A stretch of DNA of 64,000 bases from Pedobacter hiemivivus (GCF_004331685.1 NZ_SJSM01000022.1:19137-83136), one strand, 5' to 3'; shown: positions 1 through 8,718, counted from the stretch's first letter. Notes: generated from the letters alone by a model not told the origin. Translations and numbers: made by a program.

Positions 1-2214
1 CAAGTATTTCTTTATCAAGCTTTCTTCGCTGATCAGCCATGCTGCACCTAAAGCTCCAAAATTTGCAAAACGATTTTCAGGGCCAAAACGACTACTTCCG
101 TCTCTTCTAGCGGTAGCATTAATTAGATACTTGCTATTATAATTATAGTTTAAACGCCCGAACACGGCAGTATATCTATATTGAGCAAATGATGCAGAAG
201 TACTAAATACGGAAGCCGAGGCGATATTTCTCATTAATGCATCACTCGCATATCCAGAACCAGTGACGGCCTGCTGATCTCTCATTCCTTCTTGAAAAGT
301 TAAGCCAGCCAGAGCGCTAAAGGTACTCAGCCCAATTTTTTTATTATAGTCGGCCTGCGCTTCTATGTTCCAGTTATCCGCTGAATTGTCGCGAAATACC
401 GATACTCTTTGTGCCGGACCGGGATTATTTGCAGGGTTATATGTCGCTAAGGGTTGACTATCAAATTCTTTTCTGGTGGTGAGGTTATAGCCTATCGTAG
501 ATTGGATTCTTAGATCAGAAATTATTTTATAGCTGATTTGTGCATGACCTATGAGATTATTTGTTTTAGCCTCAAATTGCTTTTGTAGCTGAGCCATTGG
601 GTTAACATTCATGGTATTATTTCCCCAGTTTAATAATCCATCATTGGTTAATAAATTTGGGTAATTCGGAGGAAGTGTTATAAATGATGTTAAATCGTTT
701 AAGAGTAAATTACTGTTAATTTGGCTATAGTTTGCACCTAAAGAGATGTTCAACTTTTTATTATCCGATGTATACTGCAAATTAAGATTTGAGGATGCTC
801 TCTTGTAACTTTGGTCCTTAGAAAAAACGGTTCCTTCTCGGAAATAATTAGCCCCCATTAAATAAGTAATATTGTTTGTGCCACCAGATGATGTCGCCTG
901 AATATTAGTTAAAGGTGCAGACGACCCTATAAGTTCCTTTTGCCAATTGGTATATTTATTCTGATCCCATGTTCCGTTAATATCATATTGAGAGGCATAA
1001 ATTGGTGAACTGTTAGTTAATTTGTCATTTATAAAATATGCTTCATTTCTCATTTCCAGATATTGCTGAGTATTCATGAAATCCATCATTTTACCTACAC
1101 GTGAAATTCCCTGGTTCATAGAAATTGATGTAATTGTTTTACCGCTTTTACCTTTTTTTGTTGTTATAAGTATGACACCATTGGCGCCTCTTGAACCATA
1201 AATTGCTGTGGCATCAGCATCTTTTAAAACCTCGATGCTTTCAATATCATTTGGATTAATATTTGCAATAGGATTTGCGTTGGCTGTAATTCCAGCGGCT
1301 CCAGCCAAACTTGTCGCATTAAAAGGAATTCCATCAACCATATAAAAGGGATTACTACCTTGGGCAATACTATTTCGACCCCTAATTTGCACTGTAAATC
1401 CACCGCCAGGCACGCCCGTTGTTTGAACTATTTGTATTCCCGGAATGTTAGCTTGCATAGCAGCCAGTACATTATTTACTGGCTGCTTTTCAATATCTTT
1501 TGAAGTAATTCTGGAAATAGAGCCTGTTCTTTCTCTTTCTGTAACTTTATAATACCCCGCATTGATCTCGACCTCTTCTAATTTATCATTGCTTGGTGTT
1601 AATTTTATGAATTCTATTCTTTTAGCTGCTTTTGCCTCCTTAGTCACATAACCGACAAATGAGATTACCAAAATGGCCTTTTCGTCTACATTCCTCAATA
1701 GAAACTCTCCAGCCAAATTGGTAGAGGTAGAGGCCGAGCCGCCTTTTACTTTTACAACCGCGCCCACCAGTGGATCGTTATTTTCATCAAGCACACGGCC
1801 ACGCACATCAATAGTAGCCAGAGTACTAATAACATTATCACGAAAGGCAGGCTCACCTGCTTTAACAACAATGGCTTTTCCGATAATTTGGTAAGTTACT
1901 GAGCGGCCATCTAAAACATTATCCAACACTTGATTAAGTGGCGTATTGTAAAAATTTACATCAATAGGCATGTGGGAATTAAGTTTACCTTCGTACCAAA
2001 TCACGTTGTATCCGGTTTGGCGTTTGATTTCTTTAAAGATTTCTCTAATGGTGGCGTTATTTTTATTATAAGTTAGCTTTTGTCCATTCGAGTCTTTTGC
2101 ACTCAATTGGATTACTGCTATTAAAATTATAATAATGATTAACCGCATTATGAAGAATGTTTTGTGGATGCCGTTCATGAGAGCATCCCTGTTCATGAAA
2201 TTGATCTTATACAT
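1..2214 (-). CDS. SusC/RagA-family TonB-linked outer-membrane receptor (C-terminus beyond window)
   Basis: The reading frame is open from the start codon at 2214 to the window edge, so only the first 738 residues are present. There is a signal/membrane segment at about residues 23-40, then an STN (secretin/TonB short N-terminal) domain at about 46-118, a carboxypeptidase-like regulatory beta-sandwich at about 136-210, and a plug domain with the SusC hallmark AIYGSRGANGVILITTKKG. The protein should form an outer-membrane barrel importing an oligomeric nutrient with a SusD lipoprotein, which would lie left of this window. The STN domain fits signalling to the FecR/sigma pair immediately upstream. 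The start gives a typical long SusC leader; an ATG at 2219 is out of frame. The substrate cannot be told. Confidence 0.9.
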   Translation of the reverse strand, partial: MYKINFMNRDALMNGIHKTFFIMRLIIIIILIAVIQLSAKDSNGQKLTYNKNNATIREIFKEIKRQTGYNVIWYEGKLNSHMPIDVNFYNTPLNQVLDNVLDGRSVTYQIIGKAIVVKAGEPAFRDNVISTLATIDVRGRVLDENNDPLVGAVVKVKGGSASTSTNLAGEFLLRNVDEKAILVISFVGYVTKEAKAAKRIEFIKLTPSNDKLEEVEINAGYYKVTERERTGSISRITSKDIEKQPVNNVLAAMQANIPGIQIVQTTGVPGGGFTVQIRGRNSIAQGSNPFYMVDGIPFNATSLAGAAGITANANPIANINPNDIESIEVLKDADATAIYGSRGANGVILITTKKGKSGKTITSISMNQGISRVGKMMDFMNTQQYLEMRNEAYFINDKLTNSSPIYASQYDINGTWDQNKYTNWQKELIGSSAPLTNIQATSSGGTNNITYLMGANYFREGTVFSKDQSYKRASSNLNLQYTSDNKKLNISLGANYSQINSNLLLNDLTSFITLPPNYPNLLTNDGLLNWGNNTMNVNPMAQLQKQFEAKTNNLIGHAQISYKIISDLRIQSTIGYNLTTRKEFDSQPLATYNPANNPGPAQRVSVFRDNSADNWNIEAQADYNKKIGLSTFSALAGLTFQEGMRDQQAVTGSGYASDALMRNIASASVFSTSASFAQYRYTAVFGRLNYNYNSKYLINATARRDGSSRFGPENRFANFGALGAAWLISEESLIKKYL

Positions 2215-2292
2215 TTCATCGGTTTTATGACAAACGTAGCTTACGATGATTTAAATTTAATTTTGATGATTAAATAAAATTCGCTAAATTCG

Positions 2293-2325
2293 TTTGTCTG
2301 TTTAGTTGATAGTTCGATACTTTTG
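2293..2325 (+). promoter_or_regulatory. Putative promoter antisense to the SusC leader
   Basis: TTTG at 2293-2296, a 21-nt spacer and TACTTTTG at 2318-2325 match the Bacteroidota consensus TTTG-N19-21-TAnnTTTG. It points away from the SusC start toward the terminator at 2343-2379 and would give an RNA of only about 48 nt. Confidence 0.4.
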
Positions 2326-2342
2326 ATTGAATACAGGCCATC

Positions 2343-2379
2343 GTCGTTTGTGTTTCGTAGACATAAGCGACTTTTTTTT
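2343..2379 (+). terminator. Intrinsic terminator pointing antisense to the SusC gene
   Basis: An 11-bp stem (2343-2353 with 2361-2371, two G-T pairs, 7-nt loop) is followed by eight T at 2372-2379 on the + strand. Both flanking genes (FecR and SusC) run on the - strand, so the terminator acts on transcripts antisense to them. Confidence 0.65.
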
Positions 2380-2421
2380 GCCTTATCCGCGCGCGCGTAC
2401 GCGTGCTGAATGGTTGTTTTT

Positions 2422-3519
2422 TTACTTCATAACAGTGATTTTCCTCCCATTAATTTTAAATTTCACCTCTCCGGTTGCCTCTAAAAGGCATAATACCTGG
2501 GAGACTTTTTCGTATTTAGATATAGCCCCACTGAAGGGCTTATCTCCAACTTGTTTATCGGTATATACTACCTCAACATCATACCAGCGTGAGATTTTCT
2601 TCATGATACTTTCCAGGCTTTCGCTTGCAAAGCTGAACGATCCATTTTTCCAGTCAATAACATCATCCGCATAAACCGCATGCACAGTAATGCCATTTGC
2701 ATCAAACTCAGATTGTTGATTAGGCTTTAGTATTATTTCTTTACTTACACCAGTTGTAGTAAGAGGGGCAACCTTAACGCTGCCCTCCAACAGGGTTGTG
2801 CTTACTGAGAGATCATCGTTGTAGGCAGATACGTTAAAGTGGGTACCCAGTACCTCAACCCTTTGTTTATCTGTGGTAACGACGAAAGGATGATTTTTAT
2901 CTTTAGCTACCTCGAAATATGCTTCGCCGGATAGCTTAACACTTCGGTATTGTTCTTGTCCTTTTAAAGCGGGGTTATAAGTTATACTGGATGACGCATT
3001 AAGCCATACACTTGAACCATCTGGAAGCTGCACTTGATAGGTGCCGCCGCGAGGAGTGGAGACGGTAAAGGCTTGAGCCTGCTCGTTGTTAATGAATGTC
3101 CCATCATTGTAGGTTAATTTTGAGGCATCGATGATAATACCGCTTTTTGTATCGCTGAGTTGAATCGTTTTACCGTTTTGCAAGGTTAAAGTTGCCCTGT
3201 TGCCACCTGGGTAAATATCGGTAGCAAATTGTATAGGCGCAGGCGCAGCTTTTTTAAAGAGGAGTGTAGTAGCGGTACCAATAATTGCTATTGCTGCTGC
3301 AGTAAGGAGAATATTTAGCGGCCAGTTTATTCTTCTAGGTTTATTCGGGATTTTCGAAAGCCTTAACCTTAAATCATTTAAGTCTGGTTCCATTTCAAGT
3401 AAATCCTGAGGCGTTACTTGAGCGTCAATATAAGTTTCTTCTATAATAGCCTGTTCCTCTGGGGTACATTCATCAGCCTCATATTTTTTTAAAAAGTCGT
3501 AAGCGTTGAAATTTGCCAT
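2422..3519 (-). CDS. FecR-family anti-sigma factor
   Basis: 365 residues. A short cytoplasmic N-terminus with an acidic sigma-binding region is followed by one membrane span at about 64-88, a periplasmic FecR domain at about 151-246 (TPRGGTYQVQLPDGSSVWLN, then GEAYFEVAKDKNHPF) and the C-terminal DUF4974 domain at about 291-365. In this family the protein holds its partner ECF sigma factor until the STN domain of a ligand-loaded SusC receptor signals through it. It lies 75 bp downstream of the sigma gene and 207 bp upstream of the receptor, the usual order. The long gap before SusC holds an antisense terminator. Confidence 0.93.
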   Translation of the reverse strand: MANFNAYDFLKKYEADECTPEEQAIIEETYIDAQVTPQDLLEMEPDLNDLRLRLSKIPNKPRRINWPLNILLTAAAIAIIGTATTLLFKKAAPAPIQFATDIYPGGNRATLTLQNGKTIQLSDTKSGIIIDASKLTYNDGTFINNEQAQAFTVSTPRGGTYQVQLPDGSSVWLNASSSITYNPALKGQEQYRSVKLSGEAYFEVAKDKNHPFVVTTDKQRVEVLGTHFNVSAYNDDLSVSTTLLEGSVKVAPLTTTGVSKEIILKPNQQSEFDANGITVHAVYADDVIDWKNGSFSFASESLESIMKKISRWYDVEVVYTDKQVGDKPFSGAISKYEKVSQVLCLLEATGEVKFKINGRKITVMK

Positions 3520-3594
3520 TTTGTTTCTTATTTTTAATATTCTTACGATCGTAGGTTAAATTAGTATTCAATTAATGTTAATTTATTTGAACTT

Positions 3595-4155
3595 TTATTC
3601 TGGTCGTAGTTTGCCCCTAAGAATTTTAAGTGAACGCTGAAGATTTGTTTTTACCGTATTTTCTGGCATTCCCAGATGTTGCGAAATTTCTTGACGATTC
3701 ATAGCATTCTTTCTGCTAAGTTCGAAAACAGTCCGCATTTTTTCGGGCAGGGCAGCAATTTCCTTTTCAATTAATGACTGTAGGTCATGCTGACGGACCA
3801 AATGGTCGGTAGAGTTTTGCACCTGATCAAGATAGGGCTGGAAATTTTCAGCATATTTTTGTGTGATTTTTTTGTGCTTATAGTGATCTAAAATCCGGTT
3901 CTTAACTACGGTGAAGAGAAACGCGATTAATTCGCCAGGAATATTAACTGTGGTGCGTTTCTCCCATATATCAGCAAATGCATCATGGATCAAATCTTTT
4001 GAGATCTCTTTATCATTTAAACGTCTACAGGTAAATGAAAATAGTAAAATATAGTACCGCTCGAAAATCTCGATGAACGCGGCGTCGTCCGAATGTCTTA
4101 ATTGTAGAACGAGATCAGCGTCTGAAAGTTGCTTATAGTCTATCGCCTGGCCCAT
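3595..4155 (-). CDS. ECF (extracytoplasmic function) RNA polymerase sigma factor
   Basis: 186 residues, a normal length for Bacteroidota ECF factors of FecI/SusC type. Sigma region 2 is at about 12-85 (FERYYILLFSF, DLIHDAFADIWEKR). Region 4.2, with the helix-turn-helix RQEISQHLGMPENTVKTNLQ, is at about 130-182. It should direct polymerase to the receptor operon downstream under control of the adjacent FecR. The start has no strong Shine-Dalgarno, as is usual in this phylum. A perfect inverted repeat lies about 50 bp upstream. Confidence 0.94.
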   Translation of the reverse strand: MGQAIDYKQLSDADLVLQLRHSDDAAFIEIFERYYILLFSFTCRRLNDKEISKDLIHDAFADIWEKRTTVNIPGELIAFLFTVVKNRILDHYKHKKITQKYAENFQPYLDQVQNSTDHLVRQHDLQSLIEKEIAALPEKMRTVFELSRKNAMNRQEISQHLGMPENTVKTNLQRSLKILRGKLRPE

Positions 4156-4203
4156 GTCTTTGAGTCTTAAAATGTTTATAATACTAGAAATAATATCCCT
4201 ATG

Positions 4204-4220
4204 TTGATATTCTATATCAA
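4204..4220. promoter_or_regulatory. Inverted repeat upstream of ECF sigma gene
   Basis: TTGATAT-TCT-ATATCAA has perfect 7-bp arms and sits 49-65 bp upstream of the sigma start codon. The position suits a regulator site. No known regulator is assigned. Confidence 0.35.
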
Positions 4221-4639
4221 TAAACCGAATAATAGAACCATTGGATCTTGTTCATTTTGTTCATTTTGTTTAGGCTGAAACATTGTTCAATATAAAGAAA
4301 TAAAGCTTAGCTATTCTGGTGTTATTATCGTGCTGATTTCTAACTTCATAACGGCTTTAAAAGCCTCTTGAGGTGCTGTTAAGGCAGTTTTGTTCCTAAG
4401 TGTTTTGCGCTTTGTTTGGCCCTTTAAATGATCGGTTTTTTTGTGCTTGAACAGTGCTTAGCTACTGCTATATTGTTCAATAAATGGCTTATCACTATTT
4501 AGATTGATTAAAGAGTGGTTGAAGCGTCTATTTCTTTTTAGATGGGGAAAAAGCGGTTCTTGGGCAGTTTTCATGGGTTTTTTGGGTAGATTTTCTTCTA
4601 CAAAACTGTCGCTCATTAGATGCAATAATGAAGAACAGT

Positions 4640-4677
4640 TGTACCTCTGGGGAAGCTATGAACAGCTTAGAGGTACA
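4640..4677. repeat. Hairpin-forming inverted repeat
   Basis: TGTACCTCT (4640-4648) pairs with AGAGGTACA (4669-4677), and inside it AAGCT (4653-4657) pairs with AGCTT (4664-4668), leaving a GGGG bulge and a 6-nt loop. No T tract follows, so it does not look like a terminator. It lies 120 bp upstream of the HTH gene. Confidence 0.5.
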
Positions 4678-4797
4678 TGTTGACATAGAACAAATGTAAA
4701 CATTTAATCTTACATTGGCAAAAATAACTTCATAAAAAATAAAAATAATTACTTTGTAATAAGCGCATATGTTGTTTTTTATACAAATATTTGTTTT

Positions 4798-5160
4798 ATG
4801 AAGAATAAATTTAAATTATTTGGAGAATTCGTAAGAGAGATTGCCGAAAGAAAGAACCTTAGGCCTTCTGACCTTAGTGAATTGATTAATTGCACCAAAC
4901 AGAACGTTTCGGATATTTATAAACGTAGAAGCATAGACTCTGAGCTGATGTTGATATTGAGCAGAGTGCTGGACTATAACCTTTTTTCCTATTATAATGA
5001 TGCGGAGCCAATTGCCAGCTTTCGCCAGGCAGAGGCATTAGCGCATCAGGCAGCACTGGATAAATTGACCGCTGAATTGATGCACAGCACTGAGCTGCTG
5101 AAGCAGCAAGATGAAGTCATCAGATTGCTAAAGGAGAAAGAGGAGTTCTTGAGAAAATAA
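4798..5160 (+). CDS. Small helix-turn-helix (lambda-repressor-like) DNA-binding protein
   Basis: 120 residues. Residues about 8-65 fit an XRE/lambda-repressor-like helix-turn-helix (FVREIAERKNLRPSDLSELI, then CTKQNVSDIYKRRSIDSELM). Residues about 80-120 form a charged helix, probably a coiled coil for dimerisation (ELLKQQDEVIRLLKEKEEFL). The gene stands alone, divergent from one sigma gene and convergent with a FecR gene 54 bp away. Similar short HTH proteins are common orphans in this family. A role as local regulator is inferred from position only. Confidence 0.75.
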   Translation: MKNKFKLFGEFVREIAERKNLRPSDLSELINCTKQNVSDIYKRRSIDSELMLILSRVLDYNLFSYYNDAEPIASFRQAEALAHQAALDKLTAELMHSTELLKQQDEVIRLLKEKEEFLRK

Positions 5161-5214
5161 AGCCCTGGATCTCCATCCAAGGCCGTATCAACTTTCCCAT
5201 TTTTCAATTATAAC

Positions 5215-6438
5215 TCATTTCATAACCGTAACCGTTTTTCCATGAACCTTAAATTTTATTGCACCTGTTAGCTGCAGTAAATTCAATACTTCAGATATAT
5301 TCGCGTATTTTGTGATGATACCGCTAAAAGGCTTACTGCCGAGATTTGGATCAGTATACACTACTTTTACGTCGTACCATCTTGCTATTTTTTTCATAAC
5401 CTCACGTAAATTATCACTGTCGAAGTTAAACTCGCCGTTTTTCCAGGCTAAATCTGCTGCTACATCAGTCTTTTCTACCCTGATAACAGTACCTGAACTG
5501 TAGGCTGCTTGTCCTGGTTTAATAGTAACATTTTCTGTGGGCGTAGAAACCTTGACCAGCCCCTGGGCTAAAGTTGTTTTGATCAACCCGTCCTCATCGT
5601 AACTGTTGATGTTGAAGCGCGTGCCCAATACCGTTATTTCTTGTGTATTGGTTTGTACGATGAAAGGTACTTTTCGCGCTCTGCGTTTCATATTTAAAAC
5701 AGATTGGATCTGCCTAACTTCAAAGTAAGCCTCACCTGATAAATAAACCCGGCGCTCTGGCATATCCTCGAATGTAGAAGGGAACTTAAGTGTTGACCCG
5801 GCATTTACCCAAACCTGGGTACCATCGGGTAAAACGATGTTGTATTGTCCCCCAGATGGAGTCATGATGACATTTAAACCTGGGTGGTCTTTTGCATAAC
5901 TTATTTTGCCTGTAATCTTTGAGGGTAGGGAGTCCATTTTGCCTGTTGCTAAAACCGGATCTGGATTAAATAGGTAAAGGAGTTGCCCATCCGCCTTTTT
6001 TATAATTTTTACATTCTGCTCGCTGGCTATTTCACCCTCTTTGGCATCGGCTAAATCAATGGTTTTACCATTTGGCAAGGTAAGGGTAGCTTTATTGGAG
6101 CCAGGTTTTATATCGTTGACAAGCGCTTCTGTTTTTGTCTCTGCTTTTGGAAGAATTTCTTCTTTTAAGAAGTAATGAATACCATATATAAGTGTACAAG
6201 CTGCAGCAACACCTGTAAGCGGTTTAAGCCAAGGCATTAATACTTTCTTAACTGACTTTTTAGGTTGCGGCAATAGGCTAAGAACTTCCAGCCTTGCTGC
6301 TTCAACTTCTTCAAATGAAATATCGGCTACATCTATATTGTAGCTAGCATACCAATCGTCGACTAGGCGCTTCTCCTCCTCATTACAAGTGCCTGAAGTG
6401 TACTTGAGGAGTAAGTCTTTGGGGTCTTTGTCGTCCAT
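5215..6438 (-). CDS. FecR-family anti-sigma factor, no receptor gene beside it
   Basis: 407 residues. Membrane span about 69-92, FecR domain about 193-298 (TPSGGQYNIVLPDGTQVWVN, GEAYFEV), DUF4974 domain about 333-407. Compared with the other FecR proteins here it carries an extra basic stretch of roughly 15 residues (about 242-256, QSVLNMKRRARK) between GEAYFEV and the next strand, where the others have AKDK. It follows its sigma gene by 48 bp, but the next gene on the left is convergent, so the usual SusC gene is missing. It may serve a receptor elsewhere in the genome. Confidence 0.92.
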   Translation of the reverse strand: MDDKDPKDLLLKYTSGTCNEEEKRLVDDWYASYNIDVADISFEEVEAARLEVLSLLPQPKKSVKKVLMPWLKPLTGVAAACTLIYGIHYFLKEEILPKAETKTEALVNDIKPGSNKATLTLPNGKTIDLADAKEGEIASEQNVKIIKKADGQLLYLFNPDPVLATGKMDSLPSKITGKISYAKDHPGLNVIMTPSGGQYNIVLPDGTQVWVNAGSTLKFPSTFEDMPERRVYLSGEAYFEVRQIQSVLNMKRRARKVPFIVQTNTQEITVLGTRFNINSYDEDGLIKTTLAQGLVKVSTPTENVTIKPGQAAYSSGTVIRVEKTDVAADLAWKNGEFNFDSDNLREVMKKIARWYDVKVVYTDPNLGSKPFSGIITKYANISEVLNLLQLTGAIKFKVHGKTVTVMK

Positions 6439-6486
6439 TTTTTATTGTTGTTGTCTTATTGATTGTGGTTAAAACGAGGAGGGGTA

Positions 6487-7062
6487 TTAAAATAGGAAGA
6501 GGAAATGAAAAAAAATGCTTAATTTTTTTTTAAGTAACCTAATTCCGTTGTTTACCTGCTTCGAAACGTTGTTTTCGTTGGTGTTTAGCTTCTCTGCGAT
6601 TTCTGTATAGGTGAGTTGTTCTCTTCTGCTCAATACAAATATGGCCCGCATTTTTTTTGGCATGGCATCGATTTCTTTATTGATCAGGGCATTGAGGTCA
6701 TTCTCCCTCACCAAGGCGTCGGTGCGACTGCTACTCCATGTAGTCATGTAGTTTTTTAAGGAGTCCATATACCTTGCTTTCACCTTTTGATGAGAGAAAT
6801 GATCGAGTATACGGTTTCTGGTTAAAGTGAACAAGTAGCCGGTCAGGTTTTCGGCGGTTAGCGGCCATTCGCGCCTGACCCAAAGTTTGGTAAAAAGCTC
6901 GTGAAGGAGATCTTTAGCCAGGTCCTCATCCCGAAGCTTTTTAACTGCGTGTACATATAGTAGATAAAAATACCTGTTGTAAATTTCGGTGAAAGCTGCA
7001 TGGTCGGAGGTTTTTAAAAGCCTGACCAGCTCTACATCCGGATATTTTGTATAATCGCTCAT
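6487..7062 (-). CDS. ECF RNA polymerase sigma factor (orphan pair with FecR)
   Basis: 191 residues. Region 2 is at about 10-80 (YNRYFYLLYVHAVKKL, DLLHELFTKLWVRR) and region 4.2 at about 130-185 (LTYTEIAEKLNTNENNVSKQ). It ends in a phenylalanine-rich tail, FFHFLFLF. It is transcribed with the FecR gene 48 bp downstream. No SusC or SusD gene follows, so its regulon is not local. Confidence 0.93.
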   Translation of the reverse strand: MSDYTKYPDVELVRLLKTSDHAAFTEIYNRYFYLLYVHAVKKLRDEDLAKDLLHELFTKLWVRREWPLTAENLTGYLFTLTRNRILDHFSHQKVKARYMDSLKNYMTTWSSSRTDALVRENDLNALINKEIDAMPKKMRAIFVLSRREQLTYTEIAEKLNTNENNVSKQVNNGIRLLKKKLSIFFHFLFLF

Positions 7063-7291
7063 ATTTATGCTTAGGATTAAATACTAAACCGTTTTGTATG
7101 GTGGTAAAACTATAGGAATCGTAACTTTTGCTTTTTATTCATTGTGTTCATTTTTTAAGCGTAACACCAATGAAAATTAATTGTTTAATATATTTGGAAA
7201 GTTGATAAATATTGTTGTAAATTAATGAACAATATGAATGTTTGGTGTGTTTGACGCTTTCGCCATTTTTACTATAACTAATTTAAAGTAT

Positions 7292-7468
7292 ATGGAAAAA
7301 AAAGTACTAAACCAAAAGAATCTTCTAGAAAGGATTCAAACAGAAGTAGATGTATTTAAAGGCATCATCGACAAAAGGACGTTGATTGAAGAGAAGTTTA
7401 ATCAGGTAAATGTAAAGCTGGATAAGTTGAAAGCTGAAGCTGATAGATTGTTCGGTCCCAAGAAATAG
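7292..7468 (+). CDS. Small coiled-coil hypothetical protein
   Basis: 58 residues from the ATG at 7292 (MEKKVLNQKN...). An in-frame ATG at 7238 would add 18 hydrophobic residues, but the lysine-rich start at 7292 looks more natural. The sequence is almost entirely charged helix with heptad-like spacing (VNVKLDKLKAEADRLFG). No family is recognised. A perfect TAnnTTTG box (TATATTTG, 7189-7196) lies upstream. Confidence 0.5.
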   Translation: MEKKVLNQKNLLERIQTEVDVFKGIIDKRTLIEEKFNQVNVKLDKLKAEADRLFGPKK

Positions 7469-7513
7469 TAATATTGATTTTTCTGTTTACTTTTAGTCGA
7501 TAACTATTTTATT

Positions 7514-7963
7514 ATGCTAAAAGAATCTTTAAAATCACTTTTTACGCGAGATCTGAATAAACTAAAGTCTGAAATTGAACAATACCAGAAAGAGGAGAAT
7601 TTATGGATTGTAGACAAGGGGATATCCAATTCTGCGGGTAACTTATGTTTGCACCTGGTTGGAAATTTGAATACGTTTATTGGTGCCGAGCTTGGGAAAA
7701 CAGGATATGTTAGAAACAGAGAACTGGAGTTCTCTTTAAAGGATGTTCCTAGAGCTGAGTTGCTGGTGAAAGTTGAGGATACGATTAAGGCGGTAAATAC
7801 GACGCTGGATGGATTATCTGAGGGGGACCTGATGGTAGATTATCCGTTGGTTAAGATTGTAGCAGGAGGGAGTTCTGTAGGTTTTATGCTGATTCACTTG
7901 AGCACGCACCTGGCTTATCACCTTGGGCAAATCAATTATCATCGGAGATTGCTGGATATTTAA
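7514..7963 (+). CDS. DinB/DUF1572-family protein
   Basis: 149 residues matching the DinB-like four-helix-bundle fold of the DUF1572 type. Potential metal-ligand histidines occur at CLHLVGNLN (about residue 47) and at STHLAYHLGQINYHR (about 129-143). Members resemble bacillithiol- or mycothiol-dependent enzymes, but the reaction of this subfamily is not established. It starts 45 bp after the small coiled-coil gene and ends at a strong bidirectional terminator. Confidence 0.82.
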   Translation: MLKESLKSLFTRDLNKLKSEIEQYQKEENLWIVDKGISNSAGNLCLHLVGNLNTFIGAELGKTGYVRNRELEFSLKDVPRAELLVKVEDTIKAVNTTLDGLSEGDLMVDYPLVKIVAGGSSVGFMLIHLSTHLAYHLGQINYHRRLLDI

Positions 7964-7966
7964 AAG

Positions 7967-7996
7967 AAAAAGGGGGCCAGAGGCCCCCTTTTTTAG
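7967..7996. terminator. Bidirectional intrinsic terminator between convergent genes
   Basis: The stem GGGGGCC (7972-7978) pairs with GGCCCCC (7982-7988) around loop AGA. T6 follows on the + strand and an A-rich tract precedes it, giving a T-rich tail on the - strand. It serves both the DinB-like gene and pgl; the pgl stop codon overlaps the T tract. Confidence 0.85.
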
Positions 7997-8718
7997 TTTT
8001 CTAGTAAACTTGCTGCGGCTTGGTCTAAAAACCACGTTACGCTGCCATCAATTGGTTGGATCAATTGAGTAGGGTACAAGCTCGTATTCTTGTGCTCGTC
8101 TTCAATCACATGTTTTACTGCTTTCGCTTTATTCTCGCCAAAAACAAGGAAGGCTATATTCTTTGCCTTATTGATTAATGGTGCGGTAAAAGTAATACGG
8201 TAAGTAGATAACTTATCTACATACACAGAATCAATCTCCACATTCTCATTTTTTAAGATGCTGGTTCCTGGGAACAACGATGCCGTATGTGCATCATCAC
8301 CCATACCCAATAAAATCAGATCGAAGATCAGATCAGCACCGTCAAAGTGCTTTACAATAGCTTTGTTGTATTCTATCGCTGCTTTTTCTGGTGCCAGGGT
8401 AGTATCTACATAAAAGATCTGCGCTGCAGGAATATTCAAGGGATCCAATATCGCATTTTTTGCCATCAGGCCATTATAGCTTTCATGCGTAGGCATCACA
8501 TTGCGCTCATCGCCAAAAAAGAAAAACACTTTGGTCCAGTCTATTTTGTCCTTATAGGTAGTAGCCAACATTTCGTACAAAGCCTTGGGCGAATTGCCAC
8601 CAGTCAGTACGAAATTAAAGCGACCCTGCTCATCAATTGCCTTATTGGCTATTTTGATGATATAGGCTGCAAGATCTTCTAATAATTCGTTTTGTGTTTT
8701 ATAGATCAATAAATTCAT
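7993..8718 (-). CDS. pgl: 6-phosphogluconolactonase
   Basis: 241 residues. Hydrolyses 6-phosphogluconolactone to 6-phosphogluconate, the second step of the oxidative pentose phosphate pathway, in the cytoplasm. Family motifs are LTGGNSPKALYEML near residue 40, FFFGDERNV near 70, and LGMGDDAHTASLFPGT near 140. The start at 8718 (MNLLIYKTQN) overlaps the zwf stop by one base (TAATG), a translational-coupling arrangement. A longer in-frame start at 8796 would run back into zwf and is not credible. It is the last gene of the glucokinase-gnd-zwf-pgl operon. Confidence 0.95.
   Translation of the reverse strand: MNLLIYKTQNELLEDLAAYIIKIANKAIDEQGRFNFVLTGGNSPKALYEMLATTYKDKIDWTKVFFFFGDERNVMPTHESYNGLMAKNAILDPLNIPAAQIFYVDTTLAPEKAAIEYNKAIVKHFDGADLIFDLILLGMGDDAHTASLFPGTSILKNENVEIDSVYVDKLSTYRITFTAPLINKAKNIAFLVFGENKAKAVKHVIEDEHKNTSLYPTQLIQPIDGSVTWFLDQAAASLLEN

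Larger units (their letters stand above)
4156..4797. other. 642-bp intergenic region between two divergent regulators
   Basis: No convincing gene is seen. It lies between the sigma gene (leftward) and the HTH gene (rightward). It holds a 7-bp inverted repeat (4204-4220), four copies of the heptamer TTGTTCA (4248, 4257, 4283, 4473) and a long imperfect hairpin (4640-4677). Confidence 0.6.

Noticed and set aside
2327..2674. 115-residue frame on the + strand opposite FecR
   Set aside because: It overlaps the FecR C-terminal domain and the antisense terminator and has no recognisable protein features.
5161..5214. Terminator between the HTH gene and the convergent FecR gene
   Set aside because: Only a weak, mismatched stem (GCCCTGGA with TCCAAGGC) and no T tract.
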